A DNA stretch of 64,000 nt. It comes from Chryseobacterium indologenes. GTDB lineage: Bacteria > Bacteroidota > Bacteroidia > Flavobacteriales > Weeksellaceae. The position numbers and the translations under genes are program-made. Shown piece after piece: positions 60,190-64,000 of the stretch. Numbering within the stretch: the stretch's first letter is position 1; each line of letters begins with the position of its first letter. The notes beneath the pieces were generated by a model, which was given only the letters and a program-made list of their open reading frames with translations, ran no database searches and was not told the DNA's origin. The stretch spans positions 62,001 through 126,000 of the forward strand of contig LAZY01000078.1 in NCBI GenBank assembly GCA_001013295.1, given 5' to 3'.

Positions 60190-62001
60190 ATGATCAAAAA
60201 GATAGGAAGTGCTTTTTTTCTGGGATCTTTACTTTGGGTAAATGCACAGGAGAAGACAACGGATATTGAAAGCATTGAATTTCAGGGAAAATTTATCTCT
60301 ACCCCTTATAAAAGTGCCAACCAGAATATCAGTGTAATCACCAAAGAAGAAATTGCCAGTTCACCGGCAAAAAGTATTGATGAAATCCTTCAGCAGGTAC
60401 CGGGAATGGATATCAGAAGGAGAGGAGCCAATGGGGTACAGAGTGATATTGGTTTCCGTGGAAGCTCTTTTGAGCAGGTTCTTTTGTTACTGAACGGGAT
60501 CAGAATGAATGATTCCCAGACAGGGCATAATAATATGAATATTCCTGTGGATCTGGAAGATGTTGAAAAGATTGAAATCATCAAAGGGCCGGCAGCCCGT
60601 CGGTTCGGACAGAATGCTTATGCAGGAGTCATCAATATCATTACAAAAACAACACCGGGTAAAAAGGTTAAAATAAGTGCTGAAGGCGGAGATTATGGCT
60701 CTTATGGTCTTGGATTCAATGCTCAGATAGGAAATGAAAAATTTTCCAATTCACTTCAGGCCAATTCTGCTTCTTCAGAAGGCTATATGTTCAATACCGA
60801 TTATGAGATCAGAAACGTATTTTATCAGGGAAAACTGAATATTAAGAACGGAGATCTGAGGCTACAGGCTGGTTTTTCCGAAAAGAAATTTGGAGCCAAT
60901 GGTTTTTATGCTTCCAAGGATGCTACGAAACAGTATGAAGAGACTCAGGCTTCTATAGTAAGTCTGGCGCATCAACAGACGTTCGGAAAACTGAAGCTTA
61001 ATTCTAATGTATACTGGAGAAGAGGGCAAGACATGTATCTTTATGATCGATGGGATCCTAAATTTTACAGAAATATGCACATTGGAAATAACGTAGGTGG
61101 TGAAGTGAATTCCAGCTATCAGTGGGGATTGGGAACTACAGGTATTGGAGTGGAACTGAGAAAAGAACTTTTGGTAAGCAGTAATTTAGGGGAAAGAAAC
61201 CGTTTTGTTTCCCAGGTTTTCTTTGAACACCATTTTTCGTTACTGGATAAAAAATTAAATATCAGCCCGGGAATTTCATGGGCCAATTATTCCAAAGAAG
61301 GAAACTTCTTCTATCCGGGGCTTGATGTGGGCTATAATTTTACTCCCAACAGCAAAGTCTATGGAAATATAGCAAAAGTACATCGTGTACCTACATTTAC
61401 AGATCTTTATTACGTCAGTAAAACCGAGCAGGGAAATCCGGATTTACGCCCTGAAAATGCTATTTCATCCGAAGTGGGCTATCAGTATCAGAACAAAAAT
61501 ATTTTGGCTAAAGTCAGTGGATTTTTAAGGAATTCTAGTAATTCTATCGACTGGGTCAAAACAGATCTGAGTGATAAGGTCTGGTATGCGCAGAATGTGG
61601 GAGATATTAAGACCAAAGGGATTGAGGCAGAATGGAGTCACAGACCGCTCGATTGGTTGAAATATACGGTTGGATATACTTATATTGACAGTAAGTATGA
61701 GGAAAAGAATGGTCTTGTTTCAAGGTATATTCTGGATAACCTGAGGCATCAGCTGATTTCCAAATTGGAAGTGAAGTTCCTGAAAAACTTTACCAATGAG
61801 CTTGTTTATCGATACAATGAAAGGGTGAATCTTGGGACGTATAATCTTCTTGATGAAAAGCTTAGTTTTGCGAAAAAAGACTATTCCGTATATGTTTTGA
61901 TTAATAATCTTACGAATACGAAATATACAGAAGCATTTGGGGTAGCAATGCCGCAAAGGTGGTTCCATATTGGGTTTTCATATACAATCAATGTTAATTA
62001 G
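60190..62001 (+). CDS. TonB-dependent outer-membrane receptor, small (BtuB-like size)
   Basis: A 603-residue outer-membrane receptor: signal peptide (MIKKIGSAFFLGSLLWVNAQ), a TonB-box-like start (TTDIESIEFQG), a plug domain (about 45-160: ISVITKEEIASSPAKSIDEI, DIGFRGSSFEQVLLLLNGIR, then IEIIKGPAARRFG) and a beta barrel ending in an aromatic Tyr-rich strand (WFHIGFSYTINVN). The N-terminal carboxypeptidase-like domain of SusC-type receptors is absent, and the short length suits vitamin or siderophore receptors. The ligand cannot be told. A DUF2490 gene follows 72 bp later on the same strand. Confidence 0.88.
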   Translation: MIKKIGSAFFLGSLLWVNAQEKTTDIESIEFQGKFISTPYKSANQNISVITKEEIASSPAKSIDEILQQVPGMDIRRRGANGVQSDIGFRGSSFEQVLLLLNGIRMNDSQTGHNNMNIPVDLEDVEKIEIIKGPAARRFGQNAYAGVINIITKTTPGKKVKISAEGGDYGSYGLGFNAQIGNEKFSNSLQANSASSEGYMFNTDYEIRNVFYQGKLNIKNGDLRLQAGFSEKKFGANGFYASKDATKQYEETQASIVSLAHQQTFGKLKLNSNVYWRRGQDMYLYDRWDPKFYRNMHIGNNVGGEVNSSYQWGLGTTGIGVELRKELLVSSNLGERNRFVSQVFFEHHFSLLDKKLNISPGISWANYSKEGNFFYPGLDVGYNFTPNSKVYGNIAKVHRVPTFTDLYYVSKTEQGNPDLRPENAISSEVGYQYQNKNILAKVSGFLRNSSNSIDWVKTDLSDKVWYAQNVGDIKTKGIEAEWSHRPLDWLKYTVGYTYIDSKYEEKNGLVSRYILDNLRHQLISKLEVKFLKNFTNELVYRYNERVNLGTYNLLDEKLSFAKKDYSVYVLINNLTNTKYTEAFGVAMPQRWFHIGFSYTINVN

Positions 62002-62053
62002 ATGTTAAGTTGAATGTGAATTAAACTTAATATTAACAAATTGTTAAAAAAAT

Positions 62054-62061
62054 TACATTTG
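62054..62061 (+). promoter_or_regulatory. -7 element TACATTTG of the DUF2490 gene
   Basis: TACATTTG matches TAnnTTTG exactly, 12 bp before ATG 62074. Transcription would begin near 62068. It rules out the TTG at 62041 as start. Confidence 0.55.
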
Positions 62062-62073
62062 CAAAAATTTTTT

Positions 62074-62790
62074 ATGAAACGTCTTTTAGGCTTAGGTTTG
62101 CTACTTGGTATTTCTTTTTTCAAAGCTCAGGAACACATTTCCAGCTTCAATGCAGTGACCCTAACCTACAAGTTTCATCCGAAGTTTTTCCTTTATGCAG
62201 AAGGGCAGCTGCGTGGTAACGAGGATTATACCTATCCCGATTATTATGAGATAAAAGGAGGGTTGGGGTATAATCTTACCAAGAATCATAAACCTTTTGT
62301 GGGACTCGGAAGATATGTCAATTATAAAGATCACAGCTTAAGCAGGGAAGAGTTCAGGGTATGGCTTCAGGATGTCATTGACTTTAAAAAAGGCATCGTG
62401 AAATTTGAAAACCGTTTCCGTGTTGAAAAGAGCTGGTTTTACGAGCCTAAAACTGATCAGACCTCACAGAGAATGCGCTACCGTTACCGTCTGAATGTAA
62501 GTGTGCCTTTAAATTCCAAGACCATTAAGAAAGGAACTGTATTTGCGAATGCTTACGATGAAATCTTTTTTGTAAGTCCTATGACGCCTACTTTTGCCAG
62601 AAACAGGGTCTATGGCGGTTTCGGTTATCAGATCGATGATTATTTCGGAATTGTGAGCGGCTATCTGTGGCAACGTGAATTTGAAGCCAAAGGGAACAAA
62701 AATTTACATTTTATCTACCTGGCTCTGAATATCAATATCGACGGTACAGATCATCATGTGAAGACTTATGATTTCCCGGGTGCGGATTAA
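62074..62790 (+). CDS. DUF2490 outer-membrane protein
   Basis: A 238-residue exported protein (signal MKRLLGLGLLLGISFFKAQE). The mature part is a small beta barrel of the DUF2490 type, with the motif FENRFRVEKSWFYE and YRYRLNVSVPLNSK, and a YGGFGYQIDDYFGIVSGYLW stretch. The family is common in Bacteroidota, with no known function; sequence style resembles porin-like barrels. It has its own -7 element, so it is not simply the tail of the receptor operon. Its stop overlaps the convergent M48-like gene stop by four bases. Confidence 0.82.
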   Translation: MKRLLGLGLLLGISFFKAQEHISSFNAVTLTYKFHPKFFLYAEGQLRGNEDYTYPDYYEIKGGLGYNLTKNHKPFVGLGRYVNYKDHSLSREEFRVWLQDVIDFKKGIVKFENRFRVEKSWFYEPKTDQTSQRMRYRYRLNVSVPLNSKTIKKGTVFANAYDEIFFVSPMTPTFARNRVYGGFGYQIDDYFGIVSGYLWQREFEAKGNKNLHFIYLALNINIDGTDHHVKTYDFPGAD

Positions 62791-64000
62791 TTTTTATGCA
62801 AAGCTGACTGAAGATTCAATAACTCCAGTTTAGAATTGAGATAATGATCATTAAGTAAAGCCTGGTATTTTTCAATCACTAAAGATACTGAGCTTACTTC
62901 ATGGTCAATATACCGGTCTTTATTGAAATAGATATATTCAGAATCTACAAACTGCTGTAAGAGATTTTTATCTTCCTCATTCAAGGCCTCTTTATAAGCA
63001 GAGTTTTCGAGAAGTTCTCTGACCTTTTGTTTGAAAGGTTCTTCAGCTTTCAATAGCTTGGCTCTGTGTTTACGGATCTCTTCGAAAGGTAAAGTAACAG
63101 CCATAAACTGTAAATATCCTGTGAACTCATTAAGGCTTTTCTGAAAATCATCAAATTCCTTGTCCAGTATTGCAAATGTGTGGTATTTACTGAAAAGGTC
63201 CTTTTTCACATCCTCACCGGAAATATGGTAATAGTGGCGGAAAATAGCTTTGTCGTTTTCCTGAAGTTCTTCTTTTACCTTTTTCAGTTCTTTTTCTAGT
63301 CTGGGAATAAGACTTCCTGCATCTTTGGATTTGTATAAAATAGCATCAAACCTGAATGTTGTTATTTCTTTTGGATGGGAAGCTAAATATTGCAGCGTTT
63401 GTAGATCATTTTCTATTCCGGATTTTACATAGACCAGGGAGACTTTTTTATCACTGAAAAAATCACGGTCATGATCCGGTGTAGAATCGGCAATTACAGC
63501 TTCGATATTTTCTAAAACGGGATGATGTCTTTCGTAATATCCGTTAAAGCTTACGCTGAAAGTTTGATAGGTGCTTTTGTCGAGATAAAGTGCTACAAAT
63601 TGTTCATCATCTATGACTTCTCCTACATTTTTTACGCCATATAAAGTCAGGTATTTGGCGGTCATGGTTTCACAGATTGTATCAAAACCATTGATAATTT
63701 CTTTTGCATACCTGTGATCCGAGGGGATGTTTTGGGTTTCGTTGGTTTTTATCCTTTCAATTCTTTTTAAAATATCGGGATGGGAGGTCCATTGGTCTTC
63801 AATTTCTATCCTTGATTTATTATAACGGGTAAGATCTTCAGGATCTATCTGAGGAAGTCCGTTTACATAAGGATGATCGTTTCTTTCGGATAAAATTTTC
63901 ATCAAAGAAACCTGATTTTTATAAAGATCTTTGGGAAGATACTTCTGCTGGCTTTCAATATAGAAGTTGAAAGAATGATTGAAAGCAACATCACTGAGTT
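62787..64000 (-). CDS. M48-like metallopeptidase, C-terminal part (5' end outside window)
   Basis: The minus-strand frame is open to the right edge of the window, so the true start lies beyond it; the ATG at 63902 is internal. Just before it the frame reads FNHSFNFYIESQQKYLPKDL, and after it ILSERNDHPYVNGLPQID and QWTSHPDILKRIERI. The last is the S/T-H-P-x-x-x-x-R-I motif that closes the peptidase domain of M48 (HtpX/Ste24-like) enzymes. The zinc HExxH site would lie upstream, outside the window. The remaining 300 residues are helical with long charged stretches (LEKELKKVKEELQENDKAIF) and not recognised. Peptidase identity rests on that closing motif. Confidence 0.6.
   Translation of the reverse strand, partial: LSDVAFNHSFNFYIESQQKYLPKDLYKNQVSLMKILSERNDHPYVNGLPQIDPEDLTRYNKSRIEIEDQWTSHPDILKRIERIKTNETQNIPSDHRYAKEIINGFDTICETMTAKYLTLYGVKNVGEVIDDEQFVALYLDKSTYQTFSVSFNGYYERHHPVLENIEAVIADSTPDHDRDFFSDKKVSLVYVKSGIENDLQTLQYLASHPKEITTFRFDAILYKSKDAGSLIPRLEKELKKVKEELQENDKAIFRHYYHISGEDVKKDLFSKYHTFAILDKEFDDFQKSLNEFTGYLQFMAVTLPFEEIRKHRAKLLKAEEPFKQKVRELLENSAYKEALNEEDKNLLQQFVDSEYIYFNKDRYIDHEVSSVSLVIEKYQALLNDHYLNSKLELLNLQSALHKN

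Noticed and set aside
1..64000. CRISPR array or prophage
   Set aside because: No regularly spaced direct repeats and no phage head, portal or tail-tube genes were seen. The VgrG and PAAR-like genes are explained by T6SS.

Overview
The window reads as a chromosomal segment of a low-GC member of the Bacteroidota, most likely a Chryseobacterium-like flavobacterium (family Weeksellaceae). The signs are A/T-rich start contexts without strong Shine-Dalgarno sequences, repeated promoter -7 elements of the Bacteroidota form TAnnTTTG, signal peptides ending in AQ or SQ, and lineage-typical families (DUF3570/DUF4266, paired small HTH proteins, DUF4280 PAAR-like protein). Assignment below family level is inference.

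Layout. 1-9.2 kb: three small regulated units. These are a YbjJ-like MFS transporter with an AraC regulator and an HD-domain enzyme; a DHA2-type MFS exporter divergent from a second AraC regulator; and a MarR regulator translationally coupled to an exported protein behind a double palindromic operator. A class C beta-lactamase-fold serine hydrolase follows. 9.8-24.5 kb: a type VI-secretion (T6SS subtype iii-like) VgrG island without structural tss genes. It holds VgrG, a Het-C domain cargo protein, lipoproteins, a LysM-like protein, a DUF4280 PAAR-like protein, a 1096-residue orphan, another lipoprotein and a tandem run of DUF3592-like membrane proteins of which two carry frameshifts. I read it as two effector/immunity modules on one spike. 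24.6-29.2 kb: an acetyltransferase, the paired orphan HTH proteins, two long gene-poor stretches and an Nramp-like transporter with altered metal-site motifs.

29.3-32.6 kb (minus strand): a LytS/LytTR two-component pair upstream of an exported helical protein and a lipoprotein alpha/beta hydrolase. 32.9-45.3 kb: a metal/redox block, namely a CzcA-type RND efflux system, a haem-binding-domain protein, a P2-type cation ATPase and the Trx-ApbE-DUF4266-DUF3570 operon. Near-identical small GTG-started genes sit before the RND genes and after the ATPase. 45.6-53.7 kb: a stress cluster of BON protein, PfkB, L,D-transpeptidase, double universal stress protein, PAS histidine kinase, a response regulator fused to a Crp/Fnr output, an orphan D-lactate-dehydrogenase N-domain and Hsp20. 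Its content recalls the mycobacterial DosR dormancy regulon. 53.9-64 kb: tRNA-Arg(CCU) with a serine-recombinase remnant running into it, a lipoprotein hydrolase, an NAD(P)-binding protein, uvrA, a tiny-ORF transcription unit, a TonB-dependent receptor, a DUF2490 protein and the C-terminal part of an M48-like peptidase that runs off the window.

The best candidates for something undescribed are the VgrG island (Het-C cargo, 1096-residue orphan and decaying DUF3592 array), the DosR-like stress cluster with its Crp-fused regulator and palindromic sites, and the DUF3570 protein as a possible FMN acceptor for its neighbour ApbE. All functional statements rest on reading the sequence; no database search was run.
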